NCBI RefSeq assembly: GCF_000732535.1
Contig: NZ_APNK01000001.1
Location: forward strand, 62,001 to 126,000
Length of the DNA: 64,000 nt
Direction: 5' to 3'
DNA from: Salinisphaera hydrothermalis C41B8
GTDB lineage: Bacteria; Pseudomonadota; Gammaproteobacteria; Nevskiales; Salinisphaeraceae
Shown here: positions 38,601-46,105 of the stretch, piece after piece
Layout of the letters: each line of letters starts with the position of its first letter
Numbering within the stretch: the first letter of the stretch is position 1
Notes under the pieces: model-generated
Database searches by the model: none
What the model was told of the DNA's origin: nothing
Seen by the model: only the letters and a program-made list of their open reading frames with translations
Program-made: the position numbers and the translations under genes

Positions 38601-39224
38601 ATCGGTATCGGCCTAACCGAGGCATTGCCGGCAGTCACGGGTTCAGTACTGACGCCCTTGCAGAACGCGGCAAACGCTGGAACCCCACTTGGCGATATTC
38701 CCGTTATCGGCCCGGTTCTCAACGGTACGTTTGATACGGTAAGCGCTGCTTTGACCGGAGTTACCCAAGCGGTTACCGGTGCGCTGAACGATCTGGTCCC
38801 TGTGAACGGTGACCCGATCAATACCGGCCGTGTGATTCTGCGATTCCCGGACCTCTCCGGTAATAGCGGGGGCGACCAAGGCACACAGTCGGGCTATATC
38901 GTCCCGGAATGTACCGGCAGCATCAACGGTACTGGCTACGACTATTCGCCGTGCTTCGTGGCTTCCCTTCAACTGGTTGCCAACGCGCCGGATGGCCAAG
39001 GGGTCACACTTGCTCAGCAGGACCTGACGGTGAATGTCGTGGGTCCGGTCACGTTCGAACAGAACGGCCGCCTGGTGATCTCGCTTCGGAATGCGAACAC
39101 CTTCGCCCTGAACGCCAGCGCGCTTGGACTGCTGCCCGCGAAAGCGACCATCGGACCGGGCAACCTGCACTACCAGCTGGTTGGCAACGCCGTCCACGGT
39201 GGTCGGGCGTATCCGCAACGCTAG
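35619..39224 (+). CDS. large multidomain Ig-like surface lipoprotein
   Basis: A 1201-residue lipoprotein. GTG 35619 has a good ribosome-binding site (AGGGAG); the signal ends in TMTAC, making Cys54 the lipidation site, with a Gly/Ser-rich linker after it. At least four bacterial Ig-like (Big_5-like) modules can be recognised by the repeated pattern of VVFSEPVDP, then ...LTFDP/VINPDQPLQPNTQYTITL. They lie at about residues 71-185, 190-300, 515-680 and 720-825. An EF-hand-like calcium loop with DSNGNGQFDDANGDG occurs near 885-900. The last 300 residues form a separate beta-rich domain with paired cysteines. It looks like a surface or periplasmic adhesion or scaffold protein. The OmpW-type barrel gene follows. 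The specific role is unknown. Confidence 0.8.
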   Translation: MHKKRLTGAPAAAHGGGMPGPNVTEGLARSSGRWGRCVGLSLLLAAAATTMTACSSGNGGSNGVPPSPQASGSVFAYPYNGQQDVVLNSQIVTKFEHGLSVNASSALALRAGSPTASNTPAQISADSNSSSDQAGIVTITPSTDLKPNTTYYIVATQDLADTTYSKGDTITQFTTGPAPGRPAASDQLTVVQTAPGDVNPVTHAKSVFTQFNSVHVVFSEPVDPSSVVAGDTFKFTNASGNEIPGRLTVIGHELTFDPTDDLAPGKYTLSLSDGVTSEFGKSLKAYSETKTVLDAGKLAVENTTVTPSSNDVDALPDNILDGGPINLVRISNQLIGLNNQPAMNSPARQGVQTVLAQPGMKGFGDVLPATIRAGQKFQLTPLTLRLDGSVPTPIKSGPIQVQFANDANVYLMANDLSNVTKPTAVRLRFDLAISTLIEASTDQATTLIQSLADGVFNQSVLNIQAAGLAIPQQNGDLKIDTLGTFPILVNRTDRATVDFELSLTLPGGDQTPVQKDTTPPYLVAQSPSACLYTFGTPAYDAAYAQYGAAPTALPEQACLQVLNQGGALDTASGINNFPIEASPAVVFSEPVDPNTVNDNSIQLTSGTGNAQATYQVDGSSVVINPDQPLQPNTQYTITLGSGAAIKDTAGNALTNNPTGIGPGQTLTFTTEPLVDTHPTPPILGELTPGVPCALSGGDFASGGDTAGQCVGDAGNNTTNPLSVFTSPANVPVNASFSKFVTKSSIKLADGCLTDGSGKANTVNGATVALEQVDGSGQCVGTPAAAIGFANRDGDTTRGFSIAPVNNLESGSRYEIVICGTENSVCSASIVDTDGEALNTDPLSGSGSTNANSAANVAGGPDIIMPFDVTDASTDYYADQFTLPATDSNGNGQFDDANGDGAYTSGDADERPQPGNRALVELTLAGSQIKNANRDDGLYPAYLSLTRPIAIRQTSQDCSAIDSITDDNGNSVAGSTPDQCIQVSLLPGGFSALTGIGIGLTEALPAVTGSVLTPLQNAANAGTPLGDIPVIGPVLNGTFDTVSAALTGVTQAVTGALNDLVPVNGDPINTGRVILRFPDLSGNSGGDQGTQSGYIVPECTGSINGTGYDYSPCFVASLQLVANAPDGQGVTLAQQDLTVNVVGPVTFEQNGRLVISLRNANTFALNASALGLLPAKATIGPGNLHYQLVGNAVHGGRAYPQR

Positions 39225-39230
39225 CGAGAC

Positions 39231-39261
39231 CGACGGCCCCGCCGACGCGGCGGGGCCGTCG
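39231..39261 (+). terminator. perfect GC hairpin between the lipoprotein and OmpW genes
   Basis: A 14-base-pair perfect stem (CGACGGCCCCGCCG and its complement) with an ACG loop begins six bases after the lipoprotein stop. No U-run follows, and the next gene starts 32 bases on. It is therefore more likely an mRNA-stabilising or partial-termination element than a full terminator. Confidence 0.6.
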
Positions 39262-39293
39262 CTACAACTGACAATATAAGAGGAGCAAGGGAG

Positions 39294-40247
39294 ATGACTC
39301 GTCAACAATCGCCGATCGCAAGATCGGCCGCCCGTATGGGGTGCGGGCTCGCGCTGGGCGCCCTGCTGGTACTGGGCTGGGGGGCTCAGGCCTCGGCGGC
39401 GCAAGACTACCGCCCCCAACCCGGCCAGACGCCGATCCAGTCGTCCGATAGCCAGAGCTTTTTCGGCAAGATGATGGATTACATCGAAAACAACAGCTAT
39501 GGCCGGCTGGGGGCAATGCGCTTTCAATATTACGGCAGCAGTTCCAATCTGCATGTCGATAACGCGACCGGGCTAGCGGCGCAAGCGTTCGGCCCGGGCG
39601 GCAGCGACCTGGCGCATACCGGCTCGTCGGCGGGCAACCTGACCACGCTGGGCGCGGTCCTCGGCTTGTATCTGCCCAAGACCGGCCATCATCTGGCGGT
39701 GGAAGTACAGCTGGCGCCTCCGCTCAAGCTCGACTTCCAGACCAGCGGCGATGCCGTCGACAAATCGCTGGCCCCGACGGCGCTCAATGGCGCCAATGGC
39801 GGGTCGATCCCGACCGGCGTGCCGCCACTTGGAAAGAATCTGGGCACGTTCAAGGCCTTACCGCCGAATTTCACGATTGTGTATCGGCCGTGGACCACAA
39901 CGCTGGTTCAGCCGTACATCGGCGCGGGAGCGATGTATTTGTATACCTATGACACGGACGTCAACAACAAGGTGCTCAATGCCTACGGCGAACCGTCGCT
40001 ATACCTGAGCAAGCCGGTGGCCTGTGTCGGGCAGCTGGGTTCCGACTTCAAGCTGCCGAACAATATGTTTCTCAACCTCGACGTGAAGTACGTCGGCTGC
40101 GCCGACGTGAAATCGCGGGTGAGCAACATCAAAGTCAATTCCCCCACGCTCAGCCCCACGTTCGGCGCCGTGGACGTTGGCAGCGTGAGCTCCACCAACC
40201 ACTTCCGGGCCGTACTTTATAGCCTCAGCTTCGGGATGCATTTCTGA
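39294..40247 (+). CDS. OmpW-family outer membrane beta-barrel protein
   Basis: A 317-residue outer membrane protein. The signal peptide ends at about QASA-A; the barrel ends with the outer-membrane signature of a C-terminal phenylalanine after alternating residues (LYSLSFGMHF). OmpW family landmarks include LGLYLPKTGHHLAVEVQLAPPL and VQPYIGAGAMYLYTYDT. OmpW proteins are small barrels implicated in uptake of hydrophobic compounds and in stress. The mature domain is longer than the E. coli protein (about 190 residues), with an added 40-50 residue stretch near the N-terminus. It is downstream of the large lipoprotein, probably in one transcript. Confidence 0.85.
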   Translation: MTRQQSPIARSAARMGCGLALGALLVLGWGAQASAAQDYRPQPGQTPIQSSDSQSFFGKMMDYIENNSYGRLGAMRFQYYGSSSNLHVDNATGLAAQAFGPGGSDLAHTGSSAGNLTTLGAVLGLYLPKTGHHLAVEVQLAPPLKLDFQTSGDAVDKSLAPTALNGANGGSIPTGVPPLGKNLGTFKALPPNFTIVYRPWTTTLVQPYIGAGAMYLYTYDTDVNNKVLNAYGEPSLYLSKPVACVGQLGSDFKLPNNMFLNLDVKYVGCADVKSRVSNIKVNSPTLSPTFGAVDVGSVSSTNHFRAVLYSLSFGMHF

Positions 40248-40272
40248 TCGCTTGATCAGGTCGTCTACAACC

Positions 40273-40306
40273 AAGCCCGGCGGCACTTCCCCGCCGGGCT
40301 TTTTTA
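40273..40306 (+). terminator. rho-independent terminator after the OmpW gene
   Basis: AAGCCCGGCGG pairs with CCGCCGGGCTT across a seven-base loop and runs into TTTTTTAT. A classic intrinsic terminator closing the lipoprotein-OmpW unit. Confidence 0.92.
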
Positions 40307-40654
40307 TTTGTCGTTTCTGTTCGAGGGCCTGTTGATTTGGCGTCCGAGTCCGCAGCCCGCACGGCCTCAGATATGACCGGGGCTGCAGAGACACGAGATA
40401 GCAGGCGCGTGACGTGGTCAGCCCTCCCGAGCGCGCCCCAAAAAACCGGATGGCCGCCGCGCGATTAGTCGTTGGCTGCCTTGTTCCTTGCCGGTCACTC
40501 CGGGCGGTTCGCGGCATCGCGGGCGCGGCTCACGGCGTACCGCGAGCCGGTCACTCCTGCCTTAAAAGGCACCGATGGGCGGTCGCCAATGCGGCGCCCG
40601 GCCGAACTCTACCAATACTAGAGACGGCCTCCGTGCATAGCGGAGCGCCGGTGA
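40307..40654. other. intergenic region between OmpW and MCE lipoprotein genes
   Basis: About 350 bases between two converging genes, with no supported gene. Short inverted repeats occur, including CGCCGGT/ACCGGCG around the next gene's stop, but without a T-run. Confidence 0.4.
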
Positions 40655-41203
40655 CTAACCGGCGTGGGCGACGATCTGCATGGCCAGTTCGCGTACCGCG
40701 GTCGACATGGCGCGAGCGATGGTATCGGCATTGCGGCTGGTTTTAGGCAGCGGCTCCTTGATCAGACTGTCGTTTCGGGCAACGACGTGATCATGGGCGT
40801 CGGTGACCCGCCACTCGGCCGCTAACACGACCTGGCCTGAAGGCTGGGGCTCGAACGTGTCGACATTGACGTGCACCTGATAGTGCTTGTCGCGCTTGTC
40901 CTGTAGCTTTTCGTCAATGGTCTGCTGCAGCAAGCGGGTCACCGCGACTGGCAGACGCTCGGCCCATTTGGCGTCGGGCAGCCGGGTGAGCACGTAGTCG
41001 TTGGTTCGCAGCTGGATATCGTAATTGTCGAGATATTCCGGCATCTGAACCCGACGAACCTGCCAATCGCTGGGCTTGGCGGCCAAGCGTTCGGTCTGGG
41101 GTGGCGATAACATCACACGCTTGAGCGGGGGCAACGAACTGCATCCCCCCAACCAGACTGTGGCGACAACGATAAACGCGAGCGTGCGGAGAACGGGTTT
41201 CAC
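40655..41203 (-). CDS. PqiC/YmbA-like auxiliary lipoprotein of an MCE transporter
   Basis: A 182-residue lipoprotein with signal peptide and lipobox LGGC. It belongs to the PqiC family of ABC-type transport auxiliary lipoproteins (pattern VRRVQMPEYLDNYDIQLRTNDY, RLPDAKWAERL, then VVLAAEWRV). PqiC proteins work with MCE-domain lipid carriers across the periplasm, anchored in the outer membrane. Here it is the last gene of a four-gene operon with MlaE-, MlaF- and MlaD-like genes, 195 bases after the MCE gene. There is no MlaB or MlaC, so the set resembles the three-part MCE transporters with a lipoprotein. Confidence 0.82.
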   Translation of the reverse strand: MKPVLRTLAFIVVATVWLGGCSSLPPLKRVMLSPPQTERLAAKPSDWQVRRVQMPEYLDNYDIQLRTNDYVLTRLPDAKWAERLPVAVTRLLQQTIDEKLQDKRDKHYQVHVNVDTFEPQPSGQVVLAAEWRVTDAHDHVVARNDSLIKEPLPKTSRNADTIARAMSTAVRELAMQIVAHAG

Positions 41204-41398
41204 GGGCGCCTCTTCGATTGGTTGATGCCGCCGCCGGCCATCGATCTCGAGTTCGGATCATCAAGGCACGGCGCCAGCGCATGCATTACAGCATGCGAAT
41301 ACATATCCCGACCGGACGTATCGACGTCCAACCGCCGCCGGTTTCGATTTCGCCTCGACGCGTAACGCGTCACGGGCGTAGCAGCGGCAGCCGGGACG

Positions 41399-42376
41399 CT
41401 AACGGGATCCCCCATAAAGCAGCGTATGCGGATCGCGCTCGATCTTCTCCGCAAAGCGACGCAGCGAGGACGCCGCGGCGGACAGATCGCGAACGGTGCT
41501 TTGTACGTCCTGGCGCGTGCCGGAGTCCGGATCGGTCAACTGGTCGAGATTCTTGCTGATCTTATTCAGATTCTGACTGGTCTGCTCGGCGTTACTCAAT
41601 AGCTTGTCGATCTGGCCATTGCGCTTGGCGATCTGGTCGTTGGCGGTATCGCTCAGCCGCTTCACGCTGGCCAGAGTGGCCTGCAACTGCTTGTTATTCG
41701 CGGCCACCGCCTTCTGCACCGTTTCCAGTGTCTGTTGCGTGGTTTTCGTGGTCTGATCGAGATTCGGCCGCAGGCTGTTCACGGTCTTGTCGAGATCCTG
41801 AGCGAGCTGGACCATTGTCGTCATGGTCTGATTGACCTGATTCAGCGTTTTCTTCCACGGAATCTGGGCCACCGTATCCTTGAGCTGGGATATCTCCGAG
41901 GGAATGGCCGGAATCTCGGGCAAATCGAGCTGCCCGGGCGGCACCACGAAGTTCGGTTTATTGTTCGGGTCAAAGTCCAGGTTCACGGCAAGCTGCGACG
42001 TGACGTAGCTATACACCACGAGTTGCGCCCGCAGGCCCCGTTTGACCATCTGCTGAATCGTGACGTCTTCAGGCAAGGCACGTCCGTTCGGCATAACCAC
42101 GTCGCTGCCCGACATCTCGATGGTCACCGCAATCCTGGCGCCACCGTGCGGGTTCAGGCGCAGTTGAACGCGGCGGACCGTCCCCACCTGCACGCCGCGG
42201 AACAACACGCGCGAGCCGTTGGTCAGACCCAGCACCGACTGGTTGAAAAAAATCACCGCCTGGCGTTCCTGCTTGAATAAGCCGGTGTTGCCGAAGGTGA
42301 GAATGCCCACGGCCACGAGCGCGATCGCCCCCAGCAGGAAGGCGCCGATGATGGTGTAGCTGCGATTACTCGCCAT
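41399..42376 (-). CDS. MCE-domain (MlaD-like) lipid-transport protein
   Basis: A 325-residue MCE protein. One N-terminal transmembrane helix (residues about 10-29) precedes an MCE domain (about 38-130, VIFFNQSVLGLTNGSRVLFRGVQVGTVRRVQLR). An extended coiled-coil region rich in Gln, Thr, Asn and Leu heptads then runs from about 160 to 310 (DLDKTVNSLRPNLDQTTKTTQQTLETV). E. coli MlaD is about 180 residues, so the C-terminal half is a long helical barrel as in larger MCE proteins. It probably bridges the periplasm for phospholipid movement. The order is MlaE-like, MlaF-like, this gene, PqiC-like. Confidence 0.9.
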   Translation of the reverse strand: MASNRSYTIIGAFLLGAIALVAVGILTFGNTGLFKQERQAVIFFNQSVLGLTNGSRVLFRGVQVGTVRRVQLRLNPHGGARIAVTIEMSGSDVVMPNGRALPEDVTIQQMVKRGLRAQLVVYSYVTSQLAVNLDFDPNNKPNFVVPPGQLDLPEIPAIPSEISQLKDTVAQIPWKKTLNQVNQTMTTMVQLAQDLDKTVNSLRPNLDQTTKTTQQTLETVQKAVAANNKQLQATLASVKRLSDTANDQIAKRNGQIDKLLSNAEQTSQNLNKISKNLDQLTDPDSGTRQDVQSTVRDLSAAASSLRRFAEKIERDPHTLLYGGSR

Positions 42377-42413
42377 GACTTGTGCTCATTCGTCGGTTCC
42401 CCTATCGATCCGG

Positions 42414-43223
42414 CTAGGCGCTTTCGCGCGCCGGTTCGTCGATCGGTTCGCGTTTGAGAAAGGCCCGTACGCGCGGCTCCGGCGTATTCTCGACCAGCTC
42501 GCGCGGATTGCCGTGGGCGATCGCGGTCTTGGATTCGTTGTCCAGATAGATGCTGTCATCCGCGATGGTGAAGATACTGGGCAGTTCGTGGCTGACCGCG
42601 ATCACCGACACACCGAGCGCATCGCGCAGCCGCATGATCAACGCGTCCAATCGCTGTGAAGTGATCGGGTCAAGCCCGGCGCTGGGCTCGTCCAGAAACA
42701 GATAATCGGGATCGAGCGCGATGGCGCGCGCCAGCCCGGCCCGCTTCTGCATGCCGCCGGACAACTCGCTGGGCATTTTGGACTCCTGCCCGGCGAGACC
42801 GACCAGCGCCAGCTTGAAGGCGACCTGATCGCGAATTTCCGGCGGACGCAGCTGCGTATGCAGCTGCATCGGCAGTGCAACGTTCTCGCCCACGGTCATC
42901 GAGCTCCATAGCGCCGTCGACTGGAACAATACGCCGATCCGGCTCTGCAGCATGGCGCGCTCGGCCGGATCGTCGTTAATCAGGCGCTGACCATCGAAAC
43001 AGATATCGCCGACATCCGAGCGCTGCAGATCGATGATATGGCGCAGCAGCGTACTCTTGCCGCAGCCCGACACGCCCATGATGACGAAAATATTCGCCGG
43101 CGCGACATAAAACGACAGATCGTGCTGGACGACGGTATCGCCGAACGCCATTCGCAAACCGCGAACGACCAGCCCTTTCTCGGGCATCGGCGCATCGGGG
43201 TTCAACTCGGCCATCGGACCCAT
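42414..43223 (-). CDS. MlaF-like ATPase of the MCE transporter
   Basis: A 269-residue ABC ATPase of the MlaF/Ttg2A group, supplying energy for inter-membrane lipid transport. Walker A is GVSGCGKST, the signature is SELSGGMQKRAGLARAIAL and Walker B is YLFLDEPSAGLDP. It starts with a proline-rich leader; an ATG nine bases inside (43214) is an alternative start. The C-terminal 20 residues extend beyond MlaF. Gap to the permease gene about 40 bases. Confidence 0.92.
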   Translation of the reverse strand: MGPMAELNPDAPMPEKGLVVRGLRMAFGDTVVQHDLSFYVAPANIFVIMGVSGCGKSTLLRHIIDLQRSDVGDICFDGQRLINDDPAERAMLQSRIGVLFQSTALWSSMTVGENVALPMQLHTQLRPPEIRDQVAFKLALVGLAGQESKMPSELSGGMQKRAGLARAIALDPDYLFLDEPSAGLDPITSQRLDALIMRLRDALGVSVIAVSHELPSIFTIADDSIYLDNESKTAIAHGNPRELVENTPEPRVRAFLKREPIDEPARESA

Positions 43224-43263
43224 CCCATGATGACAGGGGCGCCGACCGTGATTCGCGGCGACA

Positions 43264-44382
43264 TCAAATCCCCAGGGCGTTGGTACACAGCGCGGCTACC
43301 GCGTCGATGGAAATGATCCCGATGATACAGACCACCACCGTGCGCGTGGCCGCGCGTCCGACTTCGGCGGCGTTGCGTCCGGCATGCAGGCCGATATAAC
43401 AGCTCGTCAGCGCAATCAAGATACCGAAGGCCACCGACTTGATCAGACCGATCACGAACTGGCGAAAGGCCACCGCGTCCTGGAGTCGTTCGATGAAGGC
43501 GATCGGCGGCGTCCCCAGCACGATATGGGCCACTACCATACCGCCGACAATCGCGAGCGCCGTACCGTAGAGATACAGCAGCGGCATCATGAGCGTGAGC
43601 GCAGCCAGCCGCGGCAGGGCCAGAAATTCGAACGGCGATACGCCGATCATGCGCAGCGCGTCGATTTCCTCGTTCGACTCCATCGTCGCCAGATGCGCCG
43701 CAAACGTCGCGCCGATCCGGCCCGCCATGATGAAGGCGGTCATGATCGCCGCCATTTCTCGTGCCGAGGCGATCCCGACCAGGTCGGCCAGATACATGCC
43801 GGCACCGAAGGTGGCCAGCTGCACCGCGCCGATGAAGCCAAGCACGGCGCCGATCAGCAGGTTGACCACCGTCACCACAGGAAGCGAGGCGGCCCCCGTC
43901 TCGCGCACCAGATCCACAAAATCCCGCCAGCGTGTCTGCGCCCGACCGGTGACCAGGGCTGGCGTACGAGCGAGCGCCTGGCCGACCAACGCGGCCGCGT
44001 CCTGGCTGATGCGCACCTGGTTCTGAAACCGTGCACCGAGACTTGCCAGGAATCGCGGCTTTCGCTGAGTCTGGCGTACCGCCGCTGGCGGCGGGCTGGC
44101 CAACGCCACCAGTGCGTCCACATTCTGCGGTAATGCACGTTCGGTGACCGACACACCCGCCGCATCGAGCTCGTGGTGCAACGCATGAACGAAGGCAGCA
44201 ACCCGCGGATGGCCACTGGCCAGATCGCTGCCATCGATCACGACAGCCTGCGGCTGCCCCATGTCCCGATGAATACCGGCGGCCGAGGGCAGACGTTCCG
44301 CCCGACCCCAGTCGCCCGCAAGACAGACAACGCATTCACCGTCCGCGGCATCCAGACGATAGAGCGCGCCATCGCCGCTCAT
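43264..44382 (-). CDS. MlaE-like permease with N-terminal STAS-like domain
   Basis: A 372-residue inner membrane permease. The C-terminal 260 residues are the MlaE/YrbE-type membrane domain (VVTVVNLLIGAVLGFIGAVQL, AREMAAIMTAFIMAGRIGATFAAHLATM, LRMIGVSPFEFLALPR). The first 110 residues look like a STAS-like domain (VVIDGSDLASGHP), i.e. the MlaB role is fused to the permease, which is known for YrbE/MlaE homologues of this type. I chose ATG 44382; an in-frame TTG lies 18 bases upstream. It is the first gene of the MCE operon. No MlaB or MlaC gene follows. Confidence 0.88.
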   Translation of the reverse strand: MSGDGALYRLDAADGECVVCLAGDWGRAERLPSAAGIHRDMGQPQAVVIDGSDLASGHPRVAAFVHALHHELDAAGVSVTERALPQNVDALVALASPPPAAVRQTQRKPRFLASLGARFQNQVRISQDAAALVGQALARTPALVTGRAQTRWRDFVDLVRETGAASLPVVTVVNLLIGAVLGFIGAVQLATFGAGMYLADLVGIASAREMAAIMTAFIMAGRIGATFAAHLATMESNEEIDALRMIGVSPFEFLALPRLAALTLMMPLLYLYGTALAIVGGMVVAHIVLGTPPIAFIERLQDAVAFRQFVIGLIKSVAFGILIALTSCYIGLHAGRNAAEVGRAATRTVVVCIIGIISIDAVAALCTNALGI

Positions 44383-44497
44383 GGGGTGCCCGTCCGGCAA
44401 GCCGATAATCTAAGCCAAAGCATGCCGCATTCTAACGTGACGGCGCGATCGAACCGCATACGTAGTTCTCGCGACTGGCTCTACTGCCGACTCCGAA

Positions 44498-46105
44498 TCA
44501 GGGATTGTTTCCGGGCGCCGGCGCATTGGTGGTAGCCGCGTGCGCGCCATCCTTGGCGTTCTTGACGGGCGCATAGTCATTGGCCACTTCCTGCATGGCC
44601 GGCGTCAGCGAGTCGCTGTCGTCGGTCCAGCCGCCGCCGAGCGCCTTGTACAGATCCGCCGTGGCCGTAAAGCGCGCCGCGATGGCCTGCGCCAGGTTCA
44701 GCTGGCTCGAATACAGGTTGCGTTGCGCATCCAGCACGTCGAAATAATTCGTGCGGCCGACCTGATAGCGCAGATTCGCCAGTTTGAGCGTCTGCCGATA
44801 CGACTCGACCTGCTTCTGGACCTCCTGGAACCGCTCGCGACTGTACTTCACTTCGTCCAGGGCATTACGCACATCCTGGAACGCCTGACGCACGGTCTGA
44901 CGATACTGGATCTCGGCCTCGGCCTTCTGCGCCTTGGCACTCCGGTACTGCGCGTTGATGCGACCGAAATCCAGAATCGGCGCGGTAATCGAACCGCCGG
45001 CCTGCTCGACCTTGGTGTAGGGCTCGAACAGATTGTCGATGTTAAATGCCTGGGTGCCGATCATGGCCGACAGGTTGAAGGTCGGGAAGAACCGGGCCTT
45101 GGCCACGCCGACGTTGGCATTGGCCGCAATCAGACTGGCTTCCGCGGCGCGTATGTCCGGGCGCCGGTTGACCAGCGTCGAGGGCAATACCACCGGCAAG
45201 TCGCGCGGCAGCGTCAGATCCGAGAAATCGCCCTTCGGCAGCTTGGTATTCGCCATGATCTGGCGCGGCGTCTTGCCGGTCAGAATCGCCAGGGCGGTCC
45301 GAATCTTGGACTCCTGCTGCTCCAGCGGCGGCAGCTCGGCTCGCGCCGACTGCAGCGCCGACTGGGTCTGCAACAGCGTCAGCTTGTCGATCGCCCCGTA
45401 CTGATACCGTTTTTGATCCAGGTGATACTGCTGGACGCGCGTTTTGATGGTTTCCTTCGCGACCCGGATCTGGCGCTGATAGGAACGTAGCGACATGTAG
45501 TTCGTTACCACATCGGCCACAGTTTGTAGTCGGATCGAATCCTGGCTATAAGCCGAGGACAGCAGCTGCCCCCGCGCCTGCTCGTCAGCGCGGCGCAGCG
45601 CCCCCCAGAAATCGAGCTCATAGTTCAGGGTGCCAGCCACCGAGAACGTATTGAAGCGCCGGGCGCCCGAACCGCCACCGCTGGCAGCCGACGAGCCGCC
45701 GGCGCCCGATGAACCGGAGGATCCCGCGGATGACGAGGATGCCGACGAACCGCCGCTACTGGGAACGGCGCTGCCGACCCGCTCCCGCATGGCTTGAGCC
45801 TGACCTTGCACCGATGGATAGAGCTGAGCGTTCTGATAGCCGAGCTCGGCCCGCGCCTGGCGCACGCGCTGCGCCTGCAATGCGATGTCCAGATTCGAAT
45901 CCAGGGCTTCATCGATCAACTTGTTGAGCGTCGGATCCTTGTATCGCGTCCACCAGTAAGCCAGCGACTTCTGCTGCTTCTGGGAAAGCAGCGTCGAGTC
46001 GAAGGCCGACTTCGGCAGATCGATACTCGGCCGCTCGTAGTCTGGGCCGACCGCACAGCCGGCCAGCACCACCACGGCACACAGGATGAGCGCGCTACGC
46101 ATCAT
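44498..46105 (-). CDS. outer membrane efflux lipoprotein (OprM/NodT family)
   Basis: A 535-residue TolC-like outer membrane channel of the RND pump. It has a lipoprotein signal with lipobox LAGC and two TolC-type halves (YKDPTLNKLIDEALDSNLDIALQAQRVRQARAELG, and a second with RPDIRAAEASLIAANANVGVAKARFFP). An unusual Ser/Gly/Ala-rich insert lies at about residues 112-148, between LYPSVQGQ and FNTFSVAGTLNYELDFWG, where OprM has its first extracellular loop. The stop of the RND gene overlaps the start here by 11 bases. Several ATGs are possible; 46105 is taken because a GGGA precedes it and it leads straight into the signal peptide. Confidence 0.88.
   Translation of the reverse strand: MMRSALILCAVVVLAGCAVGPDYERPSIDLPKSAFDSTLLSQKQQKSLAYWWTRYKDPTLNKLIDEALDSNLDIALQAQRVRQARAELGYQNAQLYPSVQGQAQAMRERVGSAVPSSGGSSASSSSAGSSGSSGAGGSSAASGGGSGARRFNTFSVAGTLNYELDFWGALRRADEQARGQLLSSAYSQDSIRLQTVADVVTNYMSLRSYQRQIRVAKETIKTRVQQYHLDQKRYQYGAIDKLTLLQTQSALQSARAELPPLEQQESKIRTALAILTGKTPRQIMANTKLPKGDFSDLTLPRDLPVVLPSTLVNRRPDIRAAEASLIAANANVGVAKARFFPTFNLSAMIGTQAFNIDNLFEPYTKVEQAGGSITAPILDFGRINAQYRSAKAQKAEAEIQYRQTVRQAFQDVRNALDEVKYSRERFQEVQKQVESYRQTLKLANLRYQVGRTNYFDVLDAQRNLYSSQLNLAQAIAARFTATADLYKALGGGWTDDSDSLTPAMQEVANDYAPVKNAKDGAHAATTNAPAPGNNP

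Noticed and set aside
40646-40664. Short hairpin over the stop codon of the PqiC-like gene
   Set aside because: Only 7 base pairs and no T-run, so I do not call it a terminator.
45660-45772. Frameshift or assembly error in the efflux channel
   Set aside because: The frame is open and both flanks give normal OprM-type sequence, so the insert is real in this sequence.
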